A stretch of 64,000 nt of DNA from Fodinibius sp034521915 (GTDB lineage: Bacteria > Bacteroidota > Rhodothermia > Balneolales > Balneolaceae), in assembly GCF_034521915.1 (NCBI RefSeq), contig NZ_JAXHLU010000002.1, positions 1 through 64,000 of the forward strand. Direction: 5' to 3'. Of this stretch, positions 1 to 10,412 are shown one piece after another (the first letter of the stretch is position 1; each line of letters opens with the position of its first letter). Below the pieces are notes generated by a model. The model had not been told where the DNA came from. It did not search any database and saw only the letters and a list, made by a program, of their open reading frames with translations. The position numbers and the translations under genes were made by a program.

Positions 1-836
1 AGCTGTACTATGCATTAAAATCCAAATTTATCGTTTAAGCTCGGCCCAAAGAAAACTTTTAAAAAATTTACTGTTCGAAAAAGGCAACTCGAATTCCTAT
101 TACAAAAAACACATTTAACTCCTTAAGGAGTAGGGAGCTAATCAATGGTGAAAATAATCTTACAAAAGAAGGCTTCCTCAAAAGCTTAGAGTTCATTAGC
201 TTGAGCAGCAGTGCAAATTTCTATCTCTGAATTTAGATAGTAAAATTTTTCAATCCATTGATAATCCAGAACTTCGCAAGCATTCAAATGGTTTAAAGAT
301 CGAGGTTATGTTGGTTCATTTTGTGAAGGTGGAATATTAACTGTTTTAAAAGCCTTATCACTTGATAAACTAACAAGAACGTAAACCCATTTAACTCAAG
401 AGAAGATTCTTGTACAAGATTCCTGAGAAGCCCAATTCAAAATTTTGAGTGATCAAAAGGATGAAATTTTAAACTCCAATTCTAAAAACTTTCTCAAGGA
501 CCGGTTTTTAAATAATTTCTCCGAAATAGTTAGTTATAATCTATTCAGGAATATCACCCTGGTCTTTCAATTGAGTTTGCTAAGCATTAGAAAAGAAATT
601 AGATCGAGAAATTCTTTTTCAGGTTGCCAATATGTTTCCCGATCTCCATATGATTATAGAAAAGGATGGCCAGATTTAACATCATCATAATTGAGAAAAT
701 TAATTCGTCAAAATTTCAACAACCGATAAATTACATCAGAGCCAAATTCAGATAATAAATTGGCTCATCCTTGTAATTATTAAATTTAAACTAAACCAAA
801 GAATAAAAGTGTCTTACCAATCCCGAAACTTCTAAC
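1..836. other. AT-rich stretch without a credible gene
   Basis: No reading frame here has family-like features. The longest one (445-690, 81 codons) starts in the middle of AT-rich sequence, has no recognisable domain and is not supported by a ribosome-binding site. Codon-like texture shifts between frames, as it does in the relic immediately to the right, so this may be remains of a gene broken by several indels. I see no RNA gene or clear repeat. Confidence 0.5.
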
Positions 837-1733
837 ATGAGTAACCTTTCACGCAAGCATCATTATATTCCCCAATTTTATTTAAAGGGCTTCTGTAGAC
901 GTGATAATACATTTTCAGTTTATGACAAAGAATACGATCATTTTAGAAACGATCCTCAAACTCCAGCAAGCAATTTTTTCGAAAGGTATCAGAATAGGTA
1001 AAAGTAAATGGTGTGAAAACAGATAAAATCGAAAGACTTTCCAAGAACTAAAAACCCAAATTTCTCAGTTATTTGAATTAATTCAATGGGAGCACATCAA
1101 AAGAATATTATTACTAAAAGAAGGTGTATATCTTCTCAAACTTTTATAGCCATTGAGTTTGGCGTCTCCTATTACATTGATAGTTTTGCAAATGACTATG
1201 CCAAACCGTTTTAAAAAAGATAGAAAAAGGATAATGCTTGATGGAGTTCCAATTGGCGATATAGAAGAAATAAACCATTTATTAAAAACAAACAATGACT
1301 TTCAGTACTATTTTACAGATGTTTCTATTTACCTATACTGACATTTGATATTTATTCAATAATCATTGCCTAGACAATTGGTACATTTTTAATGTAGAAG
1401 ATAAATCAAAGTGGGCAAAACAAATTTGTAAAAAACAATACAAATTGTAATTGAAGATATAGAAAGCTTCATGAAATTTTCTGGCATATTAATTTCCCGC
1501 TCACAAAATCAAGAGTCTTAATCCATAGCCCAATAGATGAAAAACTTTCTGAATTAGAACCTTCATTCAGCTCAATGCTATCATTTTTAATATTAACTAA
1601 ACACAAAAATCATTTGCGGCAAATCCAGGATTATATTTCTGAAATAGTAAATATCTTCAAAAGAACTCGAAATAAAATTAATCCAAAAGCGCTATACAAG
1701 AATGTTCTCAATCACATAATAAAGTACACCTAA
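837..1733 (+). pseudogene. DUF4238-like protein, frameshifted relic
   Basis: The first 54 codons (837-1001) are open and read KHHYIPQFYLKGF near the start, then a VYDK and a TPASNFFE segment. This is the usual opening of DUF4238 proteins (function unknown, often found in defence or mobile contexts). After the stop at 999-1001, plausible protein text reappears in other frames: around 1145-1210 (IEFGVSYYIDSF...) and around 1500-1733 (HSPIDEKLSELEPSF...), ending at a TAA at 1731. DUF4238 proteins are usually around 300 residues, which fits the full span. At least three indels would be needed to restore it. The family call rests on the N-terminus only. Confidence 0.5.
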
Positions 1734-2261
1734 CCTATATATGGCCTCCAATGTCAAGTGGCAATAGCATTCCCTGGCAAGAAAAATTTTCCTCACCTAA
1801 CCGCACTCGATAGCCTTTCCGTGGAATTGTACTACAAGCAGTATTCAACGATGGTTTGCAGCATCATGACTGCACCAAACACATATAGAGGCTCGACAGC
1901 TGGCAGTCAGTATATAAACCGACTGTAACCAACCGGTCCTGCCGGTTGCAAGACGGCCATAGAACATATTGCGTACCCTGATCCCGGATGATCAAGCGCG
2001 GGGCTATGGCATTATCGAATCGCCATTCCAGTTATGGAGCATCTCGGAGCAGGGGCAGTACATGCCGATGGTTTCGGCACACCACATGCCGAGTATCGAA
2101 AAATCCAGGGGCAGCTACCGCCTCCAATCAAGCGGTGCGAGCTGGGCGTTATGGCCTGGCCAGCCGAGGAATGATCTACAAAATAGTCATAGTGAATGGG
2201 CTGGACGAAAGGCTCTTACCATAAAGCTTAGTTAGACGTCGGGCTGGCGGTAGCTCCCCAT
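1734..2261. other. Degenerate, more GC-rich spacer before the IS110 gene
   Basis: A switch to higher GC occurs near 1,780. Two overlapping short frames run here (1969-2235 and 1988-2224), neither resembling a family I know. The segment GYGIIESPFQLW in the first frame is protein-like, so this may be a broken cassette. A GTTAGAC sequence at about 2231-2237, next to the end of the transposase gene, resembles the conserved end of integron attC sites, but its partner arm was not found. No RNA gene was seen. Confidence 0.35.
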
Positions 2262-3332
2262 TTATGTTTTTTGTTTATTCATGATCGAATTTGTCAGAAA
2301 TTTGTGCTCATTAAAGGGTTCCCGCCGCTTGAGCATATAATAGACCGCCACTCCCAGGCGCTTGGCAATGATGGTCAAAGCTTTTCCTTTTCCGTGACGG
2401 CTGATCAGGCGATTATAATATTTTTCAGCCTGGGTATTTCCTCGCAGATATAACAGAGAAGCTTCCGAGAAGGCCCACCGCAGGTGCGCATTGCCGATGC
2501 GGCCGCCAGTGGTCCCGTAATTTTTTCCATTGGAGGATTTCTGCCCTTTCACCAACCGGGCATAGGAGCAAAACTCACCCCGGCTGGGAAAACGGCCAAT
2601 ATCGTGGATCTCGTAGAGCATCGTCAAGGCCAGCACATCCCCGACTCCTCTAATGCTTTTTAGAAGGTACAGGCTTGTAGGATCGTGTCCCTTTGCCAGA
2701 GACAAGATCTGCTTATCCAGTCGTTTGATGATCGGGTCATAATGGTCGATCAGTTCCAAATCGGTTTGAATCATAAGCTGTACAACCGGATCGGGAAAAT
2801 GCCCCACGATATCTTTATCCCGGCGATGATGTGGGCGCGAGAGTGTCCCCAACGACGGCAAATTGTACTGGCTCGTTGTATTTTGAATATGCCCCAACAG
2901 CTCCGCCCGTTTGCGGACAAAATGATTGCGCCGTCGCATCAAATCCCGGGTCGCCCGCATCTGAGGCGGATAGACATAAGCCACCGGAAAGTTCCCGCCC
3001 CGTATCAGCCGGGCGATCTTCAGCGAGTCGATGCGGTCGTTCTTGGTTTTGACTCCGTGAATGGCCTTCATATACAGGGCGTGACCCAGGATAAAGTCAA
3101 TGCCCTCTTGCTCACATAGATCTGCAATCCAATACCAACAGAAAATGCACTCAACACCAACGACAAGACCATCCCGAAACTCGGCAACGGCTTCTAAAAA
3201 AGCTTCCGGAGTGCACGGACGGTTCTTGTGATAGACAACGCTGCCTTCGCTGTCCAGGATACAGATGTACATAAACCTTGCGTGTAGGTCAATTCCGCAG
3301 TAATATGAATGGATACCGGTATAAACGTTCAT
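2262..3332 (-). CDS. IS110-family transposase (DEDD type)
   Basis: At 356 residues it has the usual size for IS110 transposases. The N-terminal RuvC-like DEDD domain is visible: CGIDLHARF near residue 14 (first D), VGVECIFCWYW near residue 58 (E) and the paired acidic residues in KNDRIDSLKIARLIRGG near residue 98. The C-terminal Transposase_20 half follows, with LLKSIRGVGDVLALTML (helix-hairpin-helix-like) near residue 223 and the GRIGNAHLRWAF segment near 280. These enzymes move IS elements without classic terminal inverted repeats, and some subgroups target structured sites. The gene is intact while its neighbours are broken, so the insertion is probably younger. It lies immediately beside an attC-like site at 3397-3524. 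The exact ends of the IS could not be fixed. Confidence 0.9.
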   Translation of the reverse strand: MNVYTGIHSYYCGIDLHARFMYICILDSEGSVVYHKNRPCTPEAFLEAVAEFRDGLVVGVECIFCWYWIADLCEQEGIDFILGHALYMKAIHGVKTKNDRIDSLKIARLIRGGNFPVAYVYPPQMRATRDLMRRRNHFVRKRAELLGHIQNTTSQYNLPSLGTLSRPHHRRDKDIVGHFPDPVVQLMIQTDLELIDHYDPIIKRLDKQILSLAKGHDPTSLYLLKSIRGVGDVLALTMLYEIHDIGRFPSRGEFCSYARLVKGQKSSNGKNYGTTGGRIGNAHLRWAFSEASLLYLRGNTQAEKYYNRLISRHGKGKALTIIAKRLGVAVYYMLKRREPFNEHKFLTNSIMNKQKT

Positions 3333-3396
3333 GGTTTTTCCTCCTTGAATAAGTTATAGGTAAGAACATAATGTAAGCCTCGGAGGAGGCCATGAA

Positions 3397-3524
3397 CAAT
3401 ATCACGCGTATTAACGCGGACACACCTCGCCAGGTCCCAGCCGCTCTTGGTTTTAAGGCTCATCTTTCGTTAGTTGCTATTCAACAGTCAATTCTGTGCG
3501 CACCTTATGCGCAAGGTCGTTATA
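3397..3524. repeat. attC-like recombination site 1
   Basis: About 128 bases whose ends are imperfect inverted repeats: on the minus strand it opens TATAACGACC...GCGCATAA and closes GTCCGCGTTAATACGCG, with internal complementary arms around TGCGCACA/TGTGTCCG. It is strongly similar along its whole length to the site at 5834-5957, including a shared central block around CTAACGAAAGATGA. TAAC at one end, GTTA towards the other and the bulged hairpin are the hallmarks of integron attC sites. The end nearest the IS110 gene is less conserved. Confidence 0.6.
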
Positions 3525-3611
3525 CAGCCTTTTTTCTGTAGCATCCACACTACTACGGTGTAAGAAATCTATGTAGAAAATTGATAAACATATCTTTGCC
3601 GCAAAATAATT

Positions 3612-4863
3612 TTGAATATGACAAAACAACAAAAAATAACGCTGGCTGTTGTGGGCATCCCTCTCCTGGGTCTGGTCGCTCTGCTGTTTTCTCTTTATCC
3701 CTTTTTTGCGGAAGATGTGCCTTCCCTGCGGCCGTTCGGTTGGTTCGATCTTCCGGAAACGCGCCCATATACGGAAGGAGAGATTGCGCCCGGTTATCAC
3801 GATGCCGCTGATCGTGCACGCGACCTGCTGCGCAATCATGTTAGAGACATCAACGTGCCGGCATTCTCAGCCGCGATTGCCGTTGATGGTAAACTCGTCT
3901 GGTCTGCAGCAGTCGGCTATGTAGAGTTAGAGCAGAAACGGAAGGCCACGCCAAACAACACTGTTTCGCATCGGATCTACTTCAAAAGCGGTGACCGGAA
4001 CCCTGTTTGCCCGTATGGTTGATGACGGTTTCATCGACATCGATACACCGATTTCCGCATATGTGGGCGATTTGCCCAACCCCCACTGGGAACAGCTTAC
4101 ACCTCGACAGCTCGCCTCTCACACAGCGGGTATTGTTGGATACGAAGAAAATCGAGACTTGATCGGAGTGTATGGCGCCATGCGACTTCAGGGCAGTCAT
4201 GACAATGTCGCGGAAGGTCTCGAGTATTTCGACGATACGGAACTACTCTACAAGCCTGGGACAGATTTTTATTATTCGTCTTTTGACGTCAATCTGCTAT
4301 CCTTTGTCCTGCAGGAAGCCGGCGGGGAATCGTTTCAGGATCTAATGCAAGAGCGTGTGCTGCGTCCGCTCGGACTGGAGAGCCCCCTTCCCGATGCCCC
4401 ACATCCTGATCGTGCTGAGTTCTATCATATTCAAGAGGGGCAGGCGCAACGATGGAGAGAGGTCGATCTCAGCATGAAGCTCGCGAGTGGCGGGTTCATG
4501 GCCACCCCCAGTGATCTGGCACAGGTCGGAGTAGCTTGGCTCGATGATGAATTTATTTCACTCGAAACACGTCGGTAATTCTGGACGCCGCAAACATTAG
4601 CAGATGGCACTGTTAACGAACAAAATTACGCGCTCAATTGGCGTGTCAGTGAAGCAACCGAGAGCATACCTTTCAGGTACATACATCACGGTGGTGTCTC
4701 GAAGGGTTCCATGTCGTGGCTCGCTGTTATTCCAGAACAACGCATGGCCATTGCCCTCACAATCAATACTCGTGTGTGGCCCTTTCCTCGCTGGTTGACC
4801 GTCTTTCCCGAGCTCGTACATGCTTTCAATGATTCGACCTCGACCGAGCTACGATCTCGGTAA
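3612..4863 (+). pseudogene. Serine beta-lactamase-fold hydrolase (class C/LACTB-like), broken
   Basis: An N-terminal membrane anchor (VVGIPLLGLVALLFSLY, residues about 10-26) is followed by a beta-lactamase-family domain. The frame breaks at about 3965-3975, exactly before the catalytic SxxK box. The box is intact as STSK in the next frame (GSTSKAVTGTLF), which continues to an in-frame TAA at 4576. Beyond that stop the same frame reads on (FWTPQTLADGTVN...) through the HGG box (HHGGVSKGSMSW) to TAA at 4861. The YxN motif appears as SFDVN, with Phe in place of Tyr. Restored length is about 415 residues, normal for this family of penicillin-binding-like esterases and peptidases. One frameshift and one nonsense change separate it from an intact gene. 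It sits between attC-like sites 1 and 2 and so looks like a cassette gene. GC is higher than in the flanks. Confidence 0.8.
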
Positions 4864-4965
4864 GGCATCACTCAAAATGACCATGGGCACGGCAACTATT
4901 ATGGTTGCGCTTACAGATATTAGTGCGCTTATTTGAGGGCAAAAGCCCCAAACAAGGAATGGCTG

Positions 4966-5106
4966 TATAACCAGCGTTTCGACATCGGACTTGGCCGCTC
5001 ATGGCTTTTAAAGAAAGTTTTTCAAGAGTTGCCAGTAAAATCCAGACTTTTACCACTTTGTTAAGTTGGAAAATGGCCAAGCCGGTTAAACGCCAAAGCC
5101 GTTATG
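4966..5106. repeat. attC-like recombination site 2
   Basis: The left arm TATAACCAGCGTTTCGACAT...CTTGGCC and the right arm GGCCAAGCCGGTTAAACGCC...GTTATGG are imperfectly complementary, with bulged bases, over about 30 bases and enclose roughly 80 bases. It begins with ATAAC and ends with GTTAT, as sites 1 and 3 do, although the centre differs in sequence. It lies about 100 bases after the hydrolase gene and 50 bases before the next gene, where a cassette attC should be. Confidence 0.55.
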
Positions 5107-5157
5107 GCACAGTATGCTATCCATTGAAAAATTAACCGAAATTAAACTACTATTATC

Positions 5158-5805
5158 ATGAGTTGTTACGTATGTGGTGCAGAAAAAGAATCTGTAGAGC
5201 ATGCACCTGCAAGATGTTTTTTTCCTAAGAATAAACGCAAGAATCTAATCACCGTTGACTCATGTACTGAACATAATGAAGACACATCTAAAGATGACGA
5301 ATATGTAGGAGATCTATTGCGATGGCCATTAGTAATAATGATGTAGCACATCAACATTTTGTAAATAAATGTGTAAAATCATTCCAAAATAGTATCAAGG
5401 CCTTTTAAAAGAAACAACTGATATAAAAAAAGAGAGTTTATGTAAGAGATACTGAGAGCAAAAACAAGCAACTTAAACCGACATATGCGTTCCAATTGAT
5501 AGAGAAAGAATAGATCAAGTATTAGAAAAAATAATTATAAATCTGTATAAGAAATATGAGTCAGTGGGAACGTGAACTGTTTACTGCTTCTGAACACTTA
5601 AGAACAGAAGAGATCAAAGCGGATGAACTGGTTTGATGATACAGAATCCAAGAAAAAGTTGATGAGCTAAAGTTTGAAGGAGCTAATCCAAAAGTTTTCA
5701 AATATTCTTTTTAGAACCAGAGGAGGAAAATCTTCATAATAACATTCTGATCACTAAATTTTATGAAGGTTTTGAAGTTTGGATTATTGCCAAACACAAG
5801 TGGTC
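5158..5805 (+). pseudogene. Small zinc-binding HNH-like protein, frameshifted
   Basis: The first frame (5158-5346) opens CYVCGAEKESVEHAPARC and continues FFPKNKRKNLITVDSC, then HNEDTSKDDEY. This is the opening of a family of small proteins with a CxxC zinc knuckle followed by a P-x-x-x-FFP segment and a second Cys/His pair; members are often annotated HNH-like. After a frame change near 5325 (ISNNDVAHQHFVNKC) the text continues through several indels to about 5805 (YEGFEVWIIAKHKWS). Full-length relatives, as I remember them, are about 200 residues, consistent with this span. The gene lies between attC-like sites 2 and 3, in the same direction as the preceding cassette. Confidence 0.5.
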
Positions 5806-5833
5806 CTAAAAATTTAGTTAAATAATTGTGCAA

Positions 5834-5957
5834 TAACCCGCGCATTAACGCGGACACGCCTCGCCAATTCTTTGCCGTTCTTGGTTTTAAAATTCATCTT
5901 TCGTTAGTTGTAAAATAAACAGAACTGCGTGTGCCGGTTATGCGCCAGGTCGTTATA
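5834..5957. repeat. attC-like recombination site 3
   Basis: Complementary ends ATAACCCGCGCATTAACG and (minus strand) ATAACGACCTGGCGCATAAC form a long bulged hairpin, extended by CGGACACGC against GCACACGC. Overall sequence is closely similar to site 1, including the CATCTTTCGTTAGTTG centre. It lies 32 bases from the 3' end of the convergent tyrosine-recombinase gene. Confidence 0.6.
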
Positions 5958-5988
5958 GGGCTATACCAGCAAAAAGAAATTGGATAAT

Positions 5989-6834
5989 CTATTTACACTT
6001 CAAATTTTCGATTGGGCTTTGCACATCTCTAAGGGTCCGGGATGACACGTGCGTGTAAATTTGTGTTGTTGATATATGTTTGTGTCCCAGTAACTCCTGA
6101 ATGAATCTTGTATCTGTTCCATTATCAAGCAAGTGGGTGGCAAAACTATGCCGGAGTGTATGGGGTGTAGCCTTTTTCTTAATACCGCAGATCTTCTTGT
6201 GTTTTCGCATCAAGGTCTGAATGGATGAAGCTGAGTATTTGCCACCATTCTGCCCTTCAAAGAGATATTCTTTAGGTTTATATTCATTCACATACTCTCG
6301 AAGCAGAAGAAGCACTTTTCGGGATAACAACGAATACCGATCTTTTTGCCCTTTTCCTTGATGAATGCGGATTTGCATTCGGTCGGAATCAATATCTTTT
6401 ATTTTCAGATCCAGAAGTTCACCAACCCGGAGTCCTGCTGAATAGATCAGGGTAAAAATAGATTCATACTTTATGTTTATAAATGAATTCAGCAACCTCT
6501 CTACTTCCTGAACCGAAAGTACCACAGGGATTCTACTCGGTTTTTCCATTTTGATATTGAAATCAAAATCAACATCCTTATCTAAAACTTCTTGATATAA
6601 AAAATTAACGGAAGCCAGACAATTGCTTCATCATGGAATAGCTGTAACCCTGCTTCTTTTTACAATGATGAAAGAACAGATCCAATTCTTTTGAAGAAAC
6701 TTTAGGAATCTGATTTAAACTGAGATACTCCAGAAAAACTATTCAATCAATTCTGATAAGCTCTAAGTGTATTCTCGCTATAATTCTTCAGCGTAAGCTG
6801 ATGTTCGTACTTTGAGATTATCTCGGATTATTTC
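5989..6834 (-). pseudogene. Tyrosine recombinase (XerC/IntI-like), N-terminal half frameshifted
   Basis: The open part (6549 to 5989, 186 residues) is the catalytic domain. Visible residues are Arg in SAGLRVGELL, Lys in GKGQKDR, HxxR in HTLRHSFATHLL, His in LLGHKHISTT and the nucleophile Tyr in IYTHVSS. Upstream, the SAM-like core-binding domain is still readable but split over frames: LKNYSENTLRAYQ near 6780, then FLEYLSLNQIPKVSSKEL, then SYSMMKQ, and finally ASVNFLYQEVLDK leading in frame into the catalytic part. The NFLYQEVL segment resembles IntI-type integrases, but the extra IntI helix before the HxxR box is not evident. It faces the attC-like sites. It may act on them, or it may belong to another element. 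Restored length is about 280 residues. Confidence 0.75.
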
Positions 6835-7065
6835 ATCTTATCCTTACTATTTCAAGAATAACATGAATAAAACGTGCGTACGAAGCAAGGATAACCTCAA
6901 CAGCATTGGTCATATGCCAATGTTGTACAAGATTTCGTCGTGTTGCACTAATTACTTGAACTCACATAATTTAATAAAACTCATAAAATGCCATCCAGTT
7001 AAACCTCCATTAGTTCTTAATTTGTTTAACTTGAAATGTCTCCACTAAAGAAATTCGATATTTAA

Positions 7066-9037
7066 ATGAGTACGGATCTTAATTCACACAAAGATTTTCA
7101 AGAAAAACCATTGGGGAGCACTTTGGTCGATAAACTGACCTATGAAATCGAGTCAAATCTTAACAATGACCAATTTGGGGTCAATAGTTTGGCACAGGCG
7201 GTCGGAATGAGCAGGTCTAGTCTTCATAGGAAATTGAAAAGGCATCTGGGTGTTTCAACAAGCCAATTTATCCGCGAATACCGATTGAAGAGAGCTATGG
7301 AGATTCTTAGGAACGAAGGGATAACCGCTTCTGAGAGTGCATATCGGGTAGGATTCAGTAGTCCAACCTATTTCAACACCTGTTTCCATAAGTTTTATGG
7401 AATTACCCCAGGAGAAGTCAAATCAAAAAGTAGCAATGAAATTGAAAATCTTATCCATGGCCAGGGTACCACAATCGCAAAAAGCAATACCAAAAAAAGA
7501 TTGCTTTGGGCGTTAATTTTACTACCGGTATTCGTATTGGCAATCTTTTATTTATTTGGTCCGGAGGCAAAGGAGAACCAAGAATCGAAAAAAAACGAAA
7601 TCAACATCGATGGAAAATCGATAGCCGTACTACCCTTAAAAAACTGGACAGGAAACACCGATTTGGAATATATTTCCGATGGTATGACCGATGCCGTTAT
7701 CTCAAGACTCACGAAAATCGAATGCTATCGATAAGGTAGTTCCCTTTACTTCGGTCCTACAATACAAACGATCCGAAAAGTCTATACTGAGAAATTGCCA
7801 AGGAATTGAAGCGTGGCGAACCTTTTACAGGGAAATCTTCAGATTTCCGGTAATCAAATCAAAATCAACTTACAATTGATTCATGGCCGAGTTCGAACGT
7901 GCATCTTTGGTCGGAAGAATACACTAAGAGAGTGGAAGAGCGATGAAATTTTTAAGATACAGACTCGAGGTGGTAGAGGCCAGTTGCCAAAAATATGAAG
8001 GCTACCATTTTAGAAAACGAAATGGCAGCTATACAAAAAATACCTACCAAGAATAAACAAGCCTACTCCTACTATCTTCAAGGAGATTTTCAAAGAAATA
8101 AAGCAAGCGAATTATCATATTCCAACGCAATAAGCTTTTATGAAAAGGCCATTGCACTAGATTCAAGTTTTGTCCAACCGTATTTAGATATGGCTAATAT
8201 TTATAACCTGGGAGGAGGCGTATGGGGTTCTTATAATGAGCAAACAGCTTGGGGAAAGGCAAAAAAACTCTTAGAAAAAGTGTTGGAAATAGAACCGGAG
8301 AATCAACAAGCCGAAGAAGAATTACATACAGGTGAATTTTTTTATAATTGGAATTTTAATCTCGTGGAAGGCTATTATCAAAACATCTTAGAAAATTCTA
8401 TCTATGATAAATCGCCTGTCATCTCTCTTGATTATGCTATAAAAACAGGAAGACCTAAAGAAGCCTTGAAAGCATCTGAGTATTTTATTTTGAACGATCC
8501 TTCCAATGTGTTTTTTCCTTTTTTCAGAGCTGAAGCACAGTTCTTTTTAGGCTCAAGTCAAGAAGCAATGGAAACATTATATAACTCGGACCCACTCTAC
8601 AGCGATAACTGGTTTTACTTACGAGAGTCTGCAAAACTGTATTATTATCTTGGAGAATATGAAAAATCTGAAATACAGCTAGAGAGAATACTTTCCAATT
8701 TTCCGATTATCCCCCAATTTTGATGTGGCTGAACTTGGTCTATGCCCAGATGGATGACAGTCAGAATGAGGTAAATAAACATTTGGAAGAGTTGTTCACA
8801 AAGTACAATGAAGGCTCATCGGGCAGTCCTGCTTGGTTCATAGCGCTATACTATTGCACCTTGAATGATTATGAACGCGCTTTTGAGTGGTTGAACAAGT
8901 CTTATGAAAGACATGAAGTGGAAATGACCTGGTTACGGGAAGAACCTCTTTTGGCCCCATTAAGGAACGATCCACGATACGTAGATCTGTACGAAAAAGT
9001 TGGCTTTTCCAGTATCGGATTACCTATAAAGTCTTGA
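7066..9037 (+). pseudogene. AraC-type HTH, membrane helix, TolB-like and TPR regulator, frameshifted
   Basis: Residues about 15-120 form an AraC/XylS-type double helix-turn-helix (VNSLAQAVGMSRSSLHRKL, then AYRVGFSSPTYFNTCFHKFYG). A single membrane helix (LLWALILLPVFVLAIFYLFG) and a FlgO/TolB-like domain starting SIAVLPLKNWTGN follow. The frame stops at 7732. The same domain continues in other frames (ANLLQGNLQISGNQIKI, LWSEEYTKRVEE). An open TPR region follows at 7995-8723 (NAISFYEKAIALD, AKKLLEKVLEIEPEN), then a final overlapping frame at 8720-9037. Such membrane-bound HTH-TPR regulators are common in flavobacteria. The length when joined (about 650 residues) is normal. Four or more indels interrupt it. 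Confidence 0.75.
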
Positions 9038-9243
9038 TCAAAAATTAGTTTCCCAAAAATGACCATTTCAACATCGTTTGAAGGTTCTGCACCATAATTT
9101 CAACCCCTGGACAAAATTTTAATAATACCGCAACATGCCTGTTAGGTGGTGTTTAGTACTTCTTTACATTTTTATAACATTCAATTTTGAGGGGCAAGAT
9201 AATCTTGTACTGCAATCAAAATTTAACACTAAAATCTAAAGTT

Positions 9244-9499
9244 ATGAAAATAAGAACGACATTTATGGTTATGGGAATTCTATTACTTGCATTTACTGGT
9301 TGCAAGGGACAAACTTCAAATGTGGAGGAGAAAAAAATTGACTTGATCACTGATGAATTTCCCGAAGCAAAGCAAGAAGTTATGGAAACCTTTGGCGCCA
9401 TTGCCCAAAGCATTAAAGATGGTGATTTGGATAAACTAATTTCCTTCCACGCGTATGGTCCAAAATTTACTGAATTCAAAAATGGGGAACCCCGCAATG
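9244..9499 (+). pseudogene. SnoaL/NTF2-like lipoprotein, cut off at a junction
   Basis: A start at 9244 gives a lipoprotein signal peptide ending in LAFTGC (lipobox, Cys about residue 20), followed by a domain starting EVMETFGAIAQSIKDGD, as in SnoaL/NTF2-like secreted proteins of Bacteroidota. Protein sense is lost at about base 9,499, after FTEFKNGEPRN. The frame stays open to 10,017 only because GC-rich DNA coding on the other strand lacks stops; the Gly/His/Arg-rich text there is not protein-like. The gene is therefore a 3'-truncated remnant at a sequence junction, not a fusion. Confidence 0.7.
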
Positions 9500-10170
9500 G
9501 TATCCGCCACCACTTCCTCGATGGAACCCGAGTCACCGGCCACACTCAGCCGCAGATCCAGATTGGCCGCCAGCCCCGGCGCGGCCACCACGCCGCCAAC
9601 TTCACGGTTGCCGTATTCCGGGTGGGCGATGCGAAGGCTGTAGCTACCACGAGGCAACTCCAGCTCGAAGCTGCCGTCGGCACTGGTGGTGGTGGCGTAG
9701 TCAGTGCCCGGCGCGGAGATGCGCGCACCGGCAATGGCGCCACCGGTTTCCATGGAGGTGGCAACGCCCGCTACGGTGCCGGTGTGGAGCGCTTCGGTAT
9801 TGCCGCTGTCCACCACGCGGATGGAAGTGGCCGGTTCGCCCTGGGCGGGAATGGTCACCGAGAACACCGCGGACTGGCCGTCTTCCACAGTGAACTGGAA
9901 GTTGATGGTCGTCCTTCCACGCCCAACGGAGCCGGTATGCTCGCCGGCCTGCAGGTTCTCCGGAGCGAAAGAAGCCCTCACCGTCAGTGCCCCCCGCCTC
10001 GGCACCATCGATATTGACGGTGGCCCCAGCTCACCGGGTCTTCCCGGTCTTCCAGGCATTGACCAGCAAATCCTGTGCCTGCGCGTCTCGCGCCTGCAAC
10101 CAGCAGTGCGGCTCCCCCAGCCAGTTTCGGAGCACGCGTTAACGACGTTTGGAACCCTCTTTCGGCACGC
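9488..10170 (-). pseudogene. N-terminal fragment of a TonB-dependent receptor with carboxypeptidase-like domain
   Basis: The readable part on the minus strand contains a carboxypeptidase-regulatory-like beta-sandwich (GAIAGARISAPGTDY, TTTSADGSFELELPRGSY, SLRIAHPEYGNREV) followed by SGSIEEVVAD, the usual link into a TonB plug domain. The rest of the receptor is missing: the sequence jumps at about 9,490 into the flavobacterial-style lipoprotein. Towards the N-terminus the frame shifts around 9,960-10,060 (VNIDGAEAGGTDG in another frame). High GC and the protein style suggest a gammaproteobacterial source. This is an orphan piece that cannot be functional. Confidence 0.6.
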
Positions 10171-10412
10171 GGTGAGGTGGGCCCAGGCCTTCGGCAGCAT
10201 TGCCCATCCCGGTCGATGGCAACGACGAGCTATTCCCGGACTTCGGTACTTCGGGGAGGGAGGCTATCGGTCAAGCGTTTCAGCTTTGTTGCTCTGTTGT
10301 TATATTTTCATGACAGTGATGGGGCGGACGGCCAGCCCAGGACCTGCGGGGGCGATAAGAGGTATGATGATGACTCCGAATTCCTGCAATCACGTGAACC
10401 GGGGAGAAAGCA

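Noticed and set aside
2831..3119. Open frames opposite the IS110 transposase
   Set aside because: They mirror the transposase coding strand and have no recognisable content.
9187..10017. Long open frame fusing a lipoprotein to a Gly/His/Arg-rich tail
   Set aside because: After about 9,499 the frame is only the stop-free shadow of a GC-rich gene on the other strand; the real break is a sequence junction.
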